Part shown: positions 8,940-17,727 of the stretch, piece by piece
Layout: the number at the start of each line of letters is the position of its first letter
How positions within the stretch are numbered: position 1 is the stretch's first letter
NCBI GenBank assembly: GCA_002839855.1
Contig: PGYV01000004.1
Span: 389,988-453,987 of the forward strand
Source: Candidatus Goldiibacteriota bacterium HGW-Goldbacteria-1
GTDB taxonomy: Bacteria > Oederibacteriota > PGYV01
Length of the DNA stretch: 64,000 bases
Direction of reading: 5' to 3'
The notes under the pieces: generated by a model
Databases searched by the model: none
What the model was told of the DNA's origin: nothing
The model's input: only the letters and a program-made list of their open reading frames with translations
Program-made: the position numbers and the translations under genes

Positions 8940-9254
8940 TTAAACTATAGATATCTTTATCTTTTTTCCCATTCCATTCGCAATTTTATTAAGCAATCCA
9001 ATAGTTATATTCTGCCCGCCTTTTTCAACCCGTGATATTTCCTGCTGTTTGACACCCGCTTTTTCCGCAAGCTGTTTTTGTGTGTAATGCTTTTTACCCC
9101 TAAGTTCCTTTATTTCCTCCGCCACCATATAAGACAGCCTTTCTTCTTCATACGCTTCCCTGTATTCAGGACTTTTCTGATGTTCTTTTTTGCGTTTTTC
9201 ATAAATTTTACCGTCGGTATAAACACCTGCTTTTTTTGTTTTCATTTTTTTCAC
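8940..9254 (-). CDS. XRE/HigA-type helix-turn-helix regulator
   Basis: 104 residues. The N-terminal half is Lys/Glu-rich (YEKRKKEHQKSPEYREAYEE); the C-terminal half is a Cro/C1-type HTH (YTQKQLAEKAGVKQQEISRV, then GLLNKIANGMGKKI). This layout matches HigA-type antitoxins and short transcriptional regulators. No toxin of RelE/HigB type is visible next to it; the downstream gene encodes a membrane protein. A sigma70-like promoter with an embedded palindrome lies at 9288-9316 and suggests self-repression. Confidence 0.85.
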   Translation of the reverse strand: MKKMKTKKAGVYTDGKIYEKRKKEHQKSPEYREAYEEERLSYMVAEEIKELRGKKHYTQKQLAEKAGVKQQEISRVEKGGQNITIGLLNKIANGMGKKIKISIV

Positions 9255-9287
9255 CCTGTTTGATTCTCTTCTCTATACTTATAAATA

Positions 9288-9316
9288 AACATACAAGAAA
9301 TAACTTGTATTGTCAA
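9288..9316 (-). promoter_or_regulatory. Promoter with palindromic operator for the HTH gene
   Basis: On the minus strand TTGACA (9316-9311) and TATGTT (9293-9288) are separated by exactly 17 bases, a near-consensus sigma70 promoter. The spacer holds a palindrome with arms ATACAAG and CTTGTAT and a 6-base centre (9291-9310). An operator filling the spacer is the classical arrangement for an autoregulated HTH repressor. Confidence 0.7.
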
Positions 9317-9337
9317 CCCGGGTATACCGTTGAAAAC

Positions 9338-9420
9338 AGAGGCTTAGATGCTTGGATGTTTAGATGTAAAAAAACAACCATTTATTACAAAACCCGCGGG
9401 CTAAAGACCCGCGTCTACCA
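9338..9420. repeat. Intergenic repeat words and palindrome
   Basis: 9338-9368 has GGCTTAGATGCTTGGATG words. 9395-9412 is the palindrome CGCGGGCTAAAGACCCGCG followed by TCTACCA, a further copy of the palindrome family seen at 7.4, 15.0 and 19.9 kb. Confidence 0.65.
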
Positions 9421-9442
9421 AATCTAAATTACTATATAGTTA

Positions 9443-9526
9443 TTATTTCACAATTACCAGCTTTTTAAGTTTCCCGTTTTCTGTCTTTCCGCTTTCAACA
9501 ATCACAAACCGCGTAAACCATATGCC
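9443..9526 (-). pseudogene. Remnant of the C-terminal sorting domain of an exported protein
   Basis: The last 27 codons plus stop of an exported protein survive here without the rest of the gene. Reading the minus strand gives GIWFTRFVIVESGKTENGKL and then KKLVIVK-stop, which differs from the C-terminus of the Thr-rich protein at 12842-13594 at only two residues. Upstream of codon 27 the similarity ends in unrelated sequence. It is a truncated paralogue, left by recombination or deletion. Confidence 0.85.
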
Positions 9527-9545
9527 GAGTGCAAACACACAAAAT

Positions 9546-10532
9546 TTATTTCTGAGGCCGTACGCATTTTTTAAACAGGTCAAAACACGGACACCTGTTA
9601 TATTTTTCATATATCATCATACACGGACAGTTGGAAAACAACCCCCATATATTAAACAATATTATCACAAAATAAAACCATTTAGCATGCGGAAAAAACA
9701 GCGAAATCATATATGTAATTAATATAATAACAGATTTGTTAATATACGAAAATCCAACCTTTGGAGTTTTCATAAGCAGTCCCGTAAACACATGCGCTGC
9801 TATTATTATCCCAATTCTTACAGGCGTCATCTCTCCGTAAATCACAAGCGTTATAAAAAGAGCTATTAACGCAAACCTTAAAACCATACTGAACCATCCT
9901 TCAAATTTAGGCACTAATTGTTTAACAGAAGCGGAATGGATGGCAAAACCTGTCGGATCTGCTTCTTTAAGCAGTTTGTCTTCCGCGTTTGCCCTTGCTA
10001 TCATCATAGGCGTGTAAATGAATAATATAAGAATCAATGCTGCATAATTAAGAAACATTATACTGCTGCCTATAAGCCATAATATAATTGAACTGTACAT
10101 CGGATGGCGCACTATGGAATAAGGCCCTGCGGTAATAATTTTATGCCCTTCCTGTATTTCTATCATATTTGACCAGTATTTCCCCAGTGTGGACTTGGAC
10201 CATACATGTATAAAACATCCGGCAGCTGATAGTATCAATCCATAGGAAGCTGCGGCAACACGGGCTGTCAGATCAGTTTCCAATACCCCGATATCAGCCT
10301 GTAAAATATTAAAAATAATTACTATTACGGCAGCCATTGAAAAAGTCTCCACCGGGTGGGGCTTGTTCTCTTTCTCCTTATACGGCTTAGCCCCATATTC
10401 AATAAATTTATAAACCACAGATATTAATATTATCAATGCTGTCAGCCATATCCAAATCAGGTTATATATATATAATTCATTGGATTTATTAATAATATCT
10501 TTTATTATGTCAGTGTATAATTGCAGGTTCAT
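9546..10532 (-). CDS. Membrane methyltransferase-like protein (ICMT/PEMT family)
   Basis: 328 residues with about eight hydrophobic segments. The segment ITAGPYSIVRHPMYSS (near residues 131-146) is the signature of isoprenylcysteine carboxyl methyltransferase/phospholipid N-methyltransferase-like enzymes, which bind SAM at the membrane face. The C-terminus is Cys-rich (FSNCPCMMIYEKYNRCPC). The gene overlaps the upstream Lgt-like gene by 23 bases and is the last of the radical SAM/Lgt-like/ICMT-like run, so its substrate is plausibly a lipid or lipid-linked group. Substrate not determinable from sequence. Confidence 0.8.
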   Translation of the reverse strand: MNLQLYTDIIKDIINKSNELYIYNLIWIWLTALIILISVVYKFIEYGAKPYKEKENKPHPVETFSMAAVIVIIFNILQADIGVLETDLTARVAAASYGLILSAAGCFIHVWSKSTLGKYWSNMIEIQEGHKIITAGPYSIVRHPMYSSIILWLIGSSIMFLNYAALILILFIYTPMMIARANAEDKLLKEADPTGFAIHSASVKQLVPKFEGWFSMVLRFALIALFITLVIYGEMTPVRIGIIIAAHVFTGLLMKTPKVGFSYINKSVIILITYMISLFFPHAKWFYFVIILFNIWGLFSNCPCMMIYEKYNRCPCFDLFKKCVRPQK

Positions 10533-11202
10533 TTATTCTCCTTTTTATCATCAAAATTAAAAACGGCAGTATAAGTACGGCAATAACCTGATACACGGTA
10601 AATCCAAATAAAACTCTGGGTTCTATCCTTATAAATTCAATTAAAAAACGGAAAACCGAATATGCGGCAAGATATACTAAAAAATGCAGGCCTTTAAATT
10701 TACCTGTTTTATATAAATAAAAAAAGACTATACCGCACATAAACTGAAAAACGCTCTCATAAATCTGTGCAGGATGCACATAACTACCGGCATAGTTTTT
10801 TGTTCTGATAAAAAAATCTGTTTCAGTACCGCCGCAGCAGCCGTATATAGAACACCCTATTTTCCCCAGCCCCGCGGAAACACACAACGGCACTACAAAC
10901 CTGTCACCAAACGCGCCATTGATTTTCTTAACCATTTTATAAATATTGGATGCAATTAACGCTCCTACAAGCGCTCCAAAATAACTTTTACCCGTTAAAA
11001 TATATTCTTCACGGAAGCCATAAGACAAAAACACCGGCAATTTTGCTCCGATTATAGCGCCAAGTATCATAAAAGGCAGCACCGTTGTTTTTATATCCTG
11101 CTGCCCTTCACGGCGCATCACTTTCAGTAGAATTACCGCTGCTATAAGGCTTATAAAAGAAAAAAGAGTGTAATATAAAGGACCGGCATTTTCCGGATGC
11201 AT
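10510..11202 (-). CDS. Lgt-like membrane protein (divergent prolipoprotein diacylglyceryl transferase family)
   Basis: 230 residues, about seven membrane helices. The GLGKIGCSIYGCCGG segment aligns with the Lgt signature GRxGNFxNxE, and VHPAQIYES matches the conserved HPxQLYE of Lgt. However the Arg, Asn and Glu of the signature are Lys, Cys and Cys here, and the HGG motif of Lgt is replaced by SYFGALVG. Lgt moves diacylglycerol from phosphatidylglycerol to a lipobox Cys; this relative lacks several of those residues and probably handles a different lipid reaction. Its start shares one base with the radical SAM stop (TAATG). Confidence 0.8.
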   Translation of the reverse strand: MHPENAGPLYYTLFSFISLIAAVILLKVMRREGQQDIKTTVLPFMILGAIIGAKLPVFLSYGFREEYILTGKSYFGALVGALIASNIYKMVKKINGAFGDRFVVPLCVSAGLGKIGCSIYGCCGGTETDFFIRTKNYAGSYVHPAQIYESVFQFMCGIVFFYLYKTGKFKGLHFLVYLAAYSVFRFLIEFIRIEPRVLFGFTVYQVIAVLILPFLILMIKRRINEPAIIH

Positions 11203-12530
11203 TATTCAGCCCTTTTATTGAATACATTGTTAACACAGAAAGGTATAATTTTGCCTTTGCCTGTAGATACACCCACACAGCATTTTTCAGCCCTTTCAGT
11301 GTCAAAAGTATGGGCGTCCATAAAGTTCTTAACAATAATTCTTATCATTTTCATATCTCCGTTATTTGAACTGTTTCCATCTGTGAACTCTTTAAGTTTT
11401 TTTAACGGGGTAAGGTTATCTACAATCTGTGAACAGCACCCTCCTGAATTGCACGTGATTTGTTCTTTAAGGTATTTAAGAGCCCCGGAATCAAAACCTA
11501 TTTTATCTTTTATGGCTCCCTGATGTTTGGCAAAATCAATATATTTTGCCAAAGAATATGATTTTTTCCCGTCAACAAACAGAAATGAAATTGAAGTGCA
11601 GTTTTCATGTGAACAAGGCAACGGCACTATGTGATTATATTTAAGATAACCGGTTTTATCCATGGCAACCAGTATATCTTCCTGAAGCAAAGGTTTTTGT
11701 TTCAACCCTTTAGCCCACCCTGTACCTGTAAGCCTTTGAAATGTTATTCCGGTAATATTTTTTGTTTCTATAGCCAGTTCCAGTATTCTTCCTATTTCAC
11801 CAAGATTTCCGCGGGTTACGGTTACCGCAAGGCACATTTTAATACCGTCATTATTAAGTTTATTAATTAATGTAAGTTTCTTTTCAAGAAGAGAAGCTCC
11901 CCTAAGTTCAATTTCGGCTGTTGTGTCAAAACCGTCAAACTGAAGATAGATTTCAACTTTATCTTTAAGATCCCTGATTTTATTACAATTATCACTTTCC
12001 CCAAGAAGCGCAAGCCCGTTTGTATTTATTAACACGCGGTTAATATTCCTTGAAGCTGCATGTTCAAGAAAAGATACAAAATTCGTGTGAAGAGTCGGCT
12101 CCCCCCCGGAAATCTGCAGCACATCAAGGCTGTCATTTTCGGTTCGCATTATTACGTCAAGGCGCTTTTTAAATTCTTCAAAGGATATGTCGCCCGTATT
12201 TTTATCACCATAATAACAGACAGGGCACTTTAAATTGCATTTTCCGGTAATCTCTATCAAAGCTGTGCATAGGTGCTGCTTGTGTTTATCGCACCATCCG
12301 CAGTCATCCGGGCAGCCTTTGAAACTTTTAGTCTGTCTTTCATATACTGCTTTGCCGGATGAAGTAAAGGTTTTATCAAAAAAACGTTTTGCATCCCTGC
12401 TTATTAGCGTTTTAATTTTTCCGTGTTCCGGACATTCACGTACAAGAAAAACATCATTACCTTCTGTAATTTTTTCTGCCGGCAGTATTTTAAGGCAATG
12501 CGGACAGCATGATACTGTGTTTTTTACCAT
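11202..12530 (-). CDS. Radical SAM enzyme of the Tes/MJ0619-like type
   Basis: 442 residues. N-terminal zinc-like motifs CPHC (residues ~9-12) and CPEHG precede GCPDDCGWCDKHKQHLC, then the radical SAM cluster motif CNLKCPVC and the SAM-contact motif QISGGEPT. The order CPxC, CPEHG, GCPxxCGxCxxH, CNLxCPVC, SGGEPT, IYLQFDG, LRG is that of the archaeal MJ0619 family, which includes tetraether lipid synthase (joins lipid tails by C-C bonds). Further Cys lie in the C-terminal third (CSHENC, CNSGGCC), possibly for auxiliary clusters. Coupled downstream to Lgt-like and ICMT-like membrane proteins, which supports a lipid substrate. Exact reaction inferred only. Confidence 0.85.
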   Translation of the reverse strand: MVKNTVSCCPHCLKILPAEKITEGNDVFLVRECPEHGKIKTLISRDAKRFFDKTFTSSGKAVYERQTKSFKGCPDDCGWCDKHKQHLCTALIEITGKCNLKCPVCYYGDKNTGDISFEEFKKRLDVIMRTENDSLDVLQISGGEPTLHTNFVSFLEHAASRNINRVLINTNGLALLGESDNCNKIRDLKDKVEIYLQFDGFDTTAEIELRGASLLEKKLTLINKLNNDGIKMCLAVTVTRGNLGEIGRILELAIETKNITGITFQRLTGTGWAKGLKQKPLLQEDILVAMDKTGYLKYNHIVPLPCSHENCTSISFLFVDGKKSYSLAKYIDFAKHQGAIKDKIGFDSGALKYLKEQITCNSGGCCSQIVDNLTPLKKLKEFTDGNSSNNGDMKMIRIIVKNFMDAHTFDTERAEKCCVGVSTGKGKIIPFCVNNVFNKRAE

Positions 12531-12569
12531 CAGTCACGGCTGCCTTTTTTGGGATTCATAATATCTATC

Positions 12570-12806
12570 CTATTTGGGGTTATTTTTTTTGCTGAGTCTT
12601 ATAATATATTTTATTATGAAATAACCGCCGGCTCCCAGAATCAGACCTATCGGCACAAACATCCACATAGGAGTATACTCGCCTCCCGCTAAACCAATCA
12701 ATACAAAACAACCGGAAGATAAAACAAGCACAATTGCTATAATATATATAAATACTACTCCTATGCCGTATAGGATTTTACTTATTAAATTTTTTTCATC
12801 TCCCAT
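12570..12806 (-). CDS. Small two-helix membrane protein
   Basis: 78 residues. Two hydrophobic segments (IGVVFIYIIAIVLVLSSGCF and WMFVPIGLILGAGGYFII) are separated by a short Gly-rich loop, with a basic tail. No family recognised. It precedes the Tes-like radical SAM gene by 39 bases on the same strand and could be the first gene of that cassette. GGAGG lies at a good distance upstream of the ATG. Confidence 0.65.
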   Translation of the reverse strand: MGDEKNLISKILYGIGVVFIYIIAIVLVLSSGCFVLIGLAGGEYTPMWMFVPIGLILGAGGYFIIKYIIRLSKKNNPK

Positions 12807-12841
12807 ATAAACCCTCCAATTAGAAATTAACTTTAATATTA

Positions 12842-13594
12842 TTATTTAACAATTACCAGCTTTCTTAACTTTCCGTTTTCTGTCTTTCCGCTTTCAACAG
12901 TCACAAACCGCGTAAACCATATTCCGGGGGCAAGGTTGGGCGCGGTAAACGTGACCCGCTGTTCGCCGGAGTTTACGTCTTTTGTTTCTTCTTTTACTTT
13001 TCTTCCGTCAGCGGAATATATCTGAAGCGTGACTTTGGCGGTATTGGTGAATTTAAACAGCGCGTAGATAGGAGCGTTGTTTGACGCGGGATTAGGGTAT
13101 ATCTTCCCGTTTAAAATTTCAAAATTATAGCCTTCTACTGCCGGTGTTAAAAATGGCGTAGCAGTTATTGTGATTGTGGGGGTAACAGTCGGTGTAAAAG
13201 GCACGGGAGTTAATGTTACTGTGCCTGTAATAGTTTTGGTTGCGGTAACAGTGATTGTCCGCGTGTTTGTCGGTGTTATGGTTGATGTTGTTGTCATTGT
13301 TGAAGTCTCTGTTACGGTCATTGTCAACTCTTCCGTGTCTGTCATTGTCGCGGTTGCCGTCGAGGTTTCAGTAACCGTTTCAGTCACGGTTTCAGTTGCT
13401 GTCTCAGTCGCAGTTTCAGTCACAGTTTCTGTTGCTGTCTCTGTTGTAGTCTGTGTAACCGTGTCTGTTACGGTTTCTGTTGCCGTCTCTGTAGAAGTCT
13501 CTGTGACTGTGGGTGTTTCCGTGTCGGTAATGGCATACGCGAAAGCCGAGCAGGCAAAGATAAGTATTGTTATAAACAGTATTTTTTTCATCAT
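12842..13594 (-). CDS. Exported protein made of a Thr/Val/Glu repeat linker and a C-terminal sorting-like domain
   Basis: 250 residues. Residues 1-21 are a signal peptide (SAFAYA). Residues about 22-155 are almost only Thr, Val, Glu, Ala and Pro in TETVTDTVT/TATETVTE steps; the underlying DNA is a short tandem repeat. Residues about 160-250 form a domain beginning KIYPNPAS and ending GKLRKLVIVK, resembling type IX secretion-type C-terminal domains (YPNP start, Gly-x-W-F, final KLVIVK). No catalytic domain is present, so it is a stalk or spacer protein. It overlaps the upstream PorV-like gene by 4 bases. A remnant of a paralogue lies at 9443-9526. Confidence 0.85.
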   Translation of the reverse strand: MMKKILFITILIFACSAFAYAITDTETPTVTETSTETATETVTDTVTQTTTETATETVTETATETATETVTETVTETSTATATMTDTEELTMTVTETSTMTTTSTITPTNTRTITVTATKTITGTVTLTPVPFTPTVTPTITITATPFLTPAVEGYNFEILNGKIYPNPASNNAPIYALFKFTNTAKVTLQIYSADGRKVKEETKDVNSGEQRVTFTAPNLAPGIWFTRFVTVESGKTENGKLRKLVIVK

Positions 13595-14808
13595 TTCACC
13601 AGTTTCAGCCAGTACTTAAGCACTTCATTATCAGGCGAATAAAACAGCGCCTTTTCAAAATACTGCGCGGAATTTCTGTTATCGCGCAGGTTGTAATAAC
13701 ACAGCCCCATCCTCTGATAAAATGACGATTTTTCATTGTCTTTCATTGAATCCAGGTCTTTCCAGTACAGCACGTTTATACGCTCGTAAAACTTTACCGC
13801 CTGCGAATATTTTTTCGCGCGGAAATAATAATCCCCGCTTTTCATGTATTCCGTAAAGTTCTGCGCGGGCTCGCGTATTGCTTTGGTCTCCCCGCCTTCT
13901 TCTTTTTTATCTTCCGCGCCGAAAGATACGGCATTAATACCTATCCTGTGAGTATCACCAAGCACAGCGCCGGGAGAGTACGAATAATCCAATGACATAT
14001 CATTGTATTTTATTCCAAGCCCGGCGGAAAAATTTAATTGTGCATCGCCGTTAATTGACGCCCCTGCCCTTAAACTTAACATTTCAAGAGGCTTAAATTC
14101 CATGCCAAGCTGCCCTTCAAAATAATTTTCGTTTTTCAGATAATAAACGCCTGTCATTATATCAAGAAGCTCTTTTTCATTATCCCTGATTTTCCACGCA
14201 AACGCACACCTTGCCGCAAGCGGCAACAGCGCGCCTTCTTCATTTTTGCCGATATTGCTTATACTTATGCCAAGCCTGCCGTTTAAAATATCACTGTATG
14301 TGATGCCGATATCGGCAGCGCCGAAAGCGGATTCTTTTCCAATTTTTTCAAAGACGCCTTTAATAGCAGCGCCTATCCCTAAATTTCCGGTTTTTTTAGC
14401 GTATGCAATTGTAAAAACATCAGAACTTAATTCAAGGACATCCCCGGTAATAACAGGCCTTCCAAATTGGTCGGCTTCAAGCGCTTCCAGTGAGCCAAAA
14501 TTATACCCCTGATACTGCGCAGCGATTACCCCAAAATCAAATAACATTGCCCCTGTAAGCATTCTTCCGCTTATACCAAGCGGCATAAGCGCTTGTGAAG
14601 CGGAAACTTCCACTGCAGTTAAACCTGACGCGCACGCGGGATTTATATTCAGCGCGGATGATGAATTAAGCGCGGCAGAAGCGCCGCTGCCCAGCGCCGC
14701 CTGGCGCGGGCTTAAACCCGTTAACAGGTATGCGGCTCTTGACACATCCGCATACACCGCGGACGATATAATAACTGTAAGTGTGAATAGAATGATGGTT
14801 TTTTTCAT
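13591..14808 (-). CDS. PorV/PorQ-like (UPF0164-like) outer-membrane protein with TPR tail
   Basis: 405 residues from the ATG at 14808, chosen because it gives a normal signal peptide (MKKTIILFTLTVIISSAVYA); a longer frame begins at 14838. The mature start (GLSPRQAALGSGASAALNSS, then NPACASGLTAVEVSAS) follows the pattern of PorV/UPF0164 barrels, where surface proteins with C-terminal sorting domains dock in type IX systems. Barrel-like strands run to about residue 300; the last ~80 residues are a TPR (GDYYFRAKKYSQAVKFYERI; ENALFYSPDNEVL-like). It is coupled by a 4-base overlap to the Thr-rich sorting-domain protein, a likely client. Confidence 0.85.
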   Translation of the reverse strand: MKKTIILFTLTVIISSAVYADVSRAAYLLTGLSPRQAALGSGASAALNSSSALNINPACASGLTAVEVSASQALMPLGISGRMLTGAMLFDFGVIAAQYQGYNFGSLEALEADQFGRPVITGDVLELSSDVFTIAYAKKTGNLGIGAAIKGVFEKIGKESAFGAADIGITYSDILNGRLGISISNIGKNEEGALLPLAARCAFAWKIRDNEKELLDIMTGVYYLKNENYFEGQLGMEFKPLEMLSLRAGASINGDAQLNFSAGLGIKYNDMSLDYSYSPGAVLGDTHRIGINAVSFGAEDKKEEGGETKAIREPAQNFTEYMKSGDYYFRAKKYSQAVKFYERINVLYWKDLDSMKDNEKSSFYQRMGLCYYNLRDNRNSAQYFEKALFYSPDNEVLKYWLKLVK

Positions 14809-14838
14809 AATCAGAATGATAACATATTTTAAGGACAA

Positions 14839-15101
14839 ATACGAGAGACTGCAGCTGGGCGGCTAGGCAGCTTGGCAGCTCGGTTAAGACCTGGTTAAAG
14901 CGAGCCGCAATATATTGCGGCTCTACAATTAAATACTTACTACAACTGCCGCGGGATAACACCGCGCAGAACCTATAATATGCGCGGGCTAAAGACCCGC
15001 ATCTACCACTACTAAAACAAAATCAACAACCGCGCCCTAAAGGGACGCGCCTACCAGATCTAAACCAAGCTGCCAAGCTGCCTAGCCGCCCAGCTGCCGC
15101 T
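14839..15101. repeat. Intergenic palindrome cluster
   Basis: Holds an inverted pair of GGCGGCTAGGCAGCTTGGCAGC (14857-14880) and its complement (15068-15090) flanking: a 22-base perfect palindrome GAGCCGCAATA plus reverse complement (14902-14923), a GCGCGGGCTAAAGACCCGC palindrome with CTACCA tail (14981-15009), and CGCGCCCTAAAGGGACGCG with CTACCA tail (15031-15057). No gene seen. Confidence 0.7.
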
Positions 15102-15731
15102 TCACTTCATCTTATGCAGCTGCACCATCGCGCGCCATTTTAAACCGCGCCGAAGGATAAACTCCCTTATCGCGGAAAACTTTATCCTTCCAAAAACCGG
15201 CTGTACTATTATTTCTGCCTTTGTCCGGTGCTTTTTTAAAACCGCCTGCGCGTACCTTAAATCCGCAAGCGACCCTGCCACAAGTTTTACCTGGTCTTTG
15301 GGCTTTAACACTTTTAAATTAGACAGCATCATCTTTTCGCTGACACCGGATGATAAAAGTTTTATATCCATGCTTACGTTATCGGCATTAAGCCCCGCTA
15401 CAGAAATAGACCCGTTGGTTTCCACCGTTATTTTTTTACCGGGGCATTTTTTCCGCAGCGCTTTTATTAATACCTTTACACCGCTTTTCTGCAGCAGCGG
15501 CTCTCCCCCTGTTATGCTTATGTTGCAGCAATCGCTTTCAGACGCCATTTTTGCCAGTTTCGTAATGCCATACGGCTTGCCCTTGGCATAGCTTTCCTTT
15601 GTATCGCACCAGTTGCAGCGCAGATTGCACTCTGATAACCTTATAAAAAACGTGGGATAGCCCTGAAACCTGCCTTCGCCTTCCAAATCTTCAAACAATT
15701 CGCACACAAACAGCTGTTTTTCTTTCTTCAT
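15102..15731 (-). CDS. queE: 7-carboxy-7-deazaguanine synthase (radical SAM)
   Basis: 209 residues. QueE converts 6-carboxytetrahydropterin to 7-carboxy-7-deazaguanine on the queuosine/7-deazapurine pathway. LFEDLEGEGRFQGYPTFFIR is the typical QueE N-terminus, followed by the cluster motif CNLRCNWC, DTKES, and SITGGEPLLQ for SAM contact. The C-terminal portion (DQVKLVAGSLADLRYAQAVL; IIVQPVFG) also fits. No other queuosine genes are in the window. A GGGAG ribosome binding site lies upstream of the ATG. Confidence 0.92.
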   Translation of the reverse strand: MKKEKQLFVCELFEDLEGEGRFQGYPTFFIRLSECNLRCNWCDTKESYAKGKPYGITKLAKMASESDCCNISITGGEPLLQKSGVKVLIKALRKKCPGKKITVETNGSISVAGLNADNVSMDIKLLSSGVSEKMMLSNLKVLKPKDQVKLVAGSLADLRYAQAVLKKHRTKAEIIVQPVFGRIKFSAIREFILRRGLKWRAMVQLHKMK

Positions 15732-15825
15732 TATTATAATCTCCCTTTTATGCTTGACCTTGCCATTATATCTATATATAATTCTCTTTTGAAAGACGGT
15801 ACCAAACTATACTAAAAGGATGTTT

Positions 15826-17727
15826 ATGAAAAACCGCTTGCTGTTAATTATACCGCTATTCGCTTTTTTTTCAAGCATACACGCGGCAAATATAAAAATT
15901 TCCACTGACAAGCCGGAATACTGGCGCTATGAAATAGTGACCGTAATTTGTGAATTTGAAGCGCCTGCCGCCGCTATTCTTCCTTCATTTAAAAAGAAAG
16001 AACAGCCTTCTTTCAGAAATATGGAATGCACCGCGAAAATTTTTCACAATAACGCCCTTGTTACCACTGTGGGAAAAACCACAACAATTAACCTTTCATA
16101 CAACAGAAGCACAAAACAGTTTACCGGAAAATGGCCCATTCCTTTTAACCCAAAACTTGGCGAATATAGGGCAATAGTACTTTTAAAAGACGGTTCAAAA
16201 AAATACGCCGGCAATGCGGCATTTAAAATTAAAGGCCGCACAGCGCCTGAACTGCCCAAAGGTTTTTCCGTAATGAACATAGAACCCGGCGACAGCATTA
16301 TACGCCGCGTTCCGGGAGTGGGCGGAAAAGCCGTAAAGGTATGGGAAAATTACGTGCTGTGGTCAAAGTTTATGGGAGCCGACGCAATGTGGCACTGCGT
16401 GGGTCAGAGCCAGATATGGAACAAACCAAACGCGGTTAACAGCGAGGAATTCCCATGGGACCAGAAATCTGTCCGCCAGATGGGCGAAGTGGGCGAAGAA
16501 CTGCACAGGCATAATATAAAATACGGCACATGGATAACAAGTTTTGTGCTTTTAGGCAACAGGCAGGATTTGTCGCCATACGCGCACACAACCGGTTATG
16601 ACAAAGAAAACGATACACTGAGAAATTTAATTTATGTTTCCATAAAAGACAAAAAAAGGCACGATGATATCGCGGCCCTTCTTAAAAAGATGAACAGCAA
16701 TCCCAACGTGGATTACGTGGGGCTTGACTACGTAAGGACAGACTTTGGCGGTTATGAATACGCGTCTGAATTTGTAAGTGACATGCCCGTGCGCGGAGTG
16801 CCTTATGGCTGGTATTCGCTTTCCGAAGAAGACCGCATGCTTTGGCTTGGAAGAAAAATTGAAAAAGAAAAAAACAGGCCGGTAATAGAAATGTGGCAGT
16901 GGTGGCGCGCCCATAAAATGTCACAGATAATAATCTACATCCGCGAAAAAGCCGGGGTTACAAAACCCATGTGGGCGTTTACCCTTACATGGGAACAGGG
17001 CAGGCAGCACGGCCAGGACCCTTTAATGTTTATAGACGCGGGTATTGACATGACCGCCGCAATGTACTATTCAATTGATAAACTCACTTACCCAATGATG
17101 ATAACTGACTGGCGCAATTATTTAAGCAGGGGCAAAACATCCCTTGTGGCCGGACAGTGCGTGGACTGGAATCTGCTTGGCAAAACTTATGACCCATCCG
17201 GCCCTGACGAACATTTTTTAAGGCAGCAGCTTTTAGTGGACAGGCTTATAGGGGTTAACCCAAGCCTTGGCCTTTTCTGGCACGATTTAACGCGCGCCTT
17301 TTTAAGTACAAGCGGGCCATATTCTTCTTTGGAATGGGGCATCACAGGCGCCGCTTCTTTTACTTATTTAAGAAAAAAACAGGGTTACTTCCCTTTTACT
17401 GTAACCTGGGACGCACCCGACGAAGTAAAACTTAACACACCGTTTACAATGGAAATAAATATTAAAAACACTTCAAAAATTGGCGGCAATTACGTCATGA
17501 AACCCATGAAACTTGCCAACCTTGCAATGAGCGACGCGATAGACCAGACTTTTTACCTTGCACCGGGCGAGATAAGGACTTTTAACATTAATATGCAGGC
17601 CGCGCAGATAGACCGGCGCAAGCATAACATGCAAATGATTGCCTTTATGATACAATACGGCGATAAGCAGACGCAAAAACGTTACTTTGAATATAAATAC
17701 GTGAAGGTAGAAAAAAATGACAAATGA
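15826..17727 (+). CDS. Exported protein with N-terminal beta domain and TIM-barrel-like glycosidase-type domain
   Basis: 633 residues from the ATG at 15826, preferred because AAAAGGA ends five bases before it; an earlier ATG at 15820 overlaps that site. Signal peptide to about residue 20 (SSIHA). Residues 20-130 look like a macroglobulin-type beta domain ([20 protein letters not shown]). Residues 160-480 alternate strands and helices with Trp/Asp/Glu-rich turns ([45 protein letters not shown]), as in TIM-barrel glycoside hydrolases. A final beta domain follows. Family and substrate not recognised. It overlaps the lepA start by 11 bases. Confidence 0.75.
   Translation: MKNRLLLIIPLFAFFSSIHAANIKISTDKPEYWRYEIVTVICEFEAPAAAILPSFKKKEQPSFRNMECTAKIFHNNALVTTVGKTTTINLSYNRSTKQFTGKWPIPFNPKLGEYRAIVLLKDGSKKYAGNAAFKIKGRTAPELPKGFSVMNIEPGDSIIRRVPGVGGKAVKVWENYVLWSKFMGADAMWHCVGQSQIWNKPNAVNSEEFPWDQKSVRQMGEVGEELHRHNIKYGTWITSFVLLGNRQDLSPYAHTTGYDKENDTLRNLIYVSIKDKKRHDDIAALLKKMNSNPNVDYVGLDYVRTDFGGYEYASEFVSDMPVRGVPYGWYSLSEEDRMLWLGRKIEKEKNRPVIEMWQWWRAHKMSQIIIYIREKAGVTKPMWAFTLTWEQGRQHGQDPLMFIDAGIDMTAAMYYSIDKLTYPMMITDWRNYLSRGKTSLVAGQCVDWNLLGKTYDPSGPDEHFLRQQLLVDRLIGVNPSLGLFWHDLTRAFLSTSGPYSSLEWGITGAASFTYLRKKQGYFPFTVTWDAPDEVKLNTPFTMEINIKNTSKIGGNYVMKPMKLANLAMSDAIDQTFYLAPGEIRTFNINMQAAQIDRRKHNMQMIAFMIQYGDKQTQKRYFEYKYVKVEKNDK

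Noticed and set aside
13170-13619. 149-codon Val/Ser-rich open frame on the plus strand
   Set aside because: It is the antisense shadow of the Thr/Val/Glu repeat of the exported protein on the minus strand.
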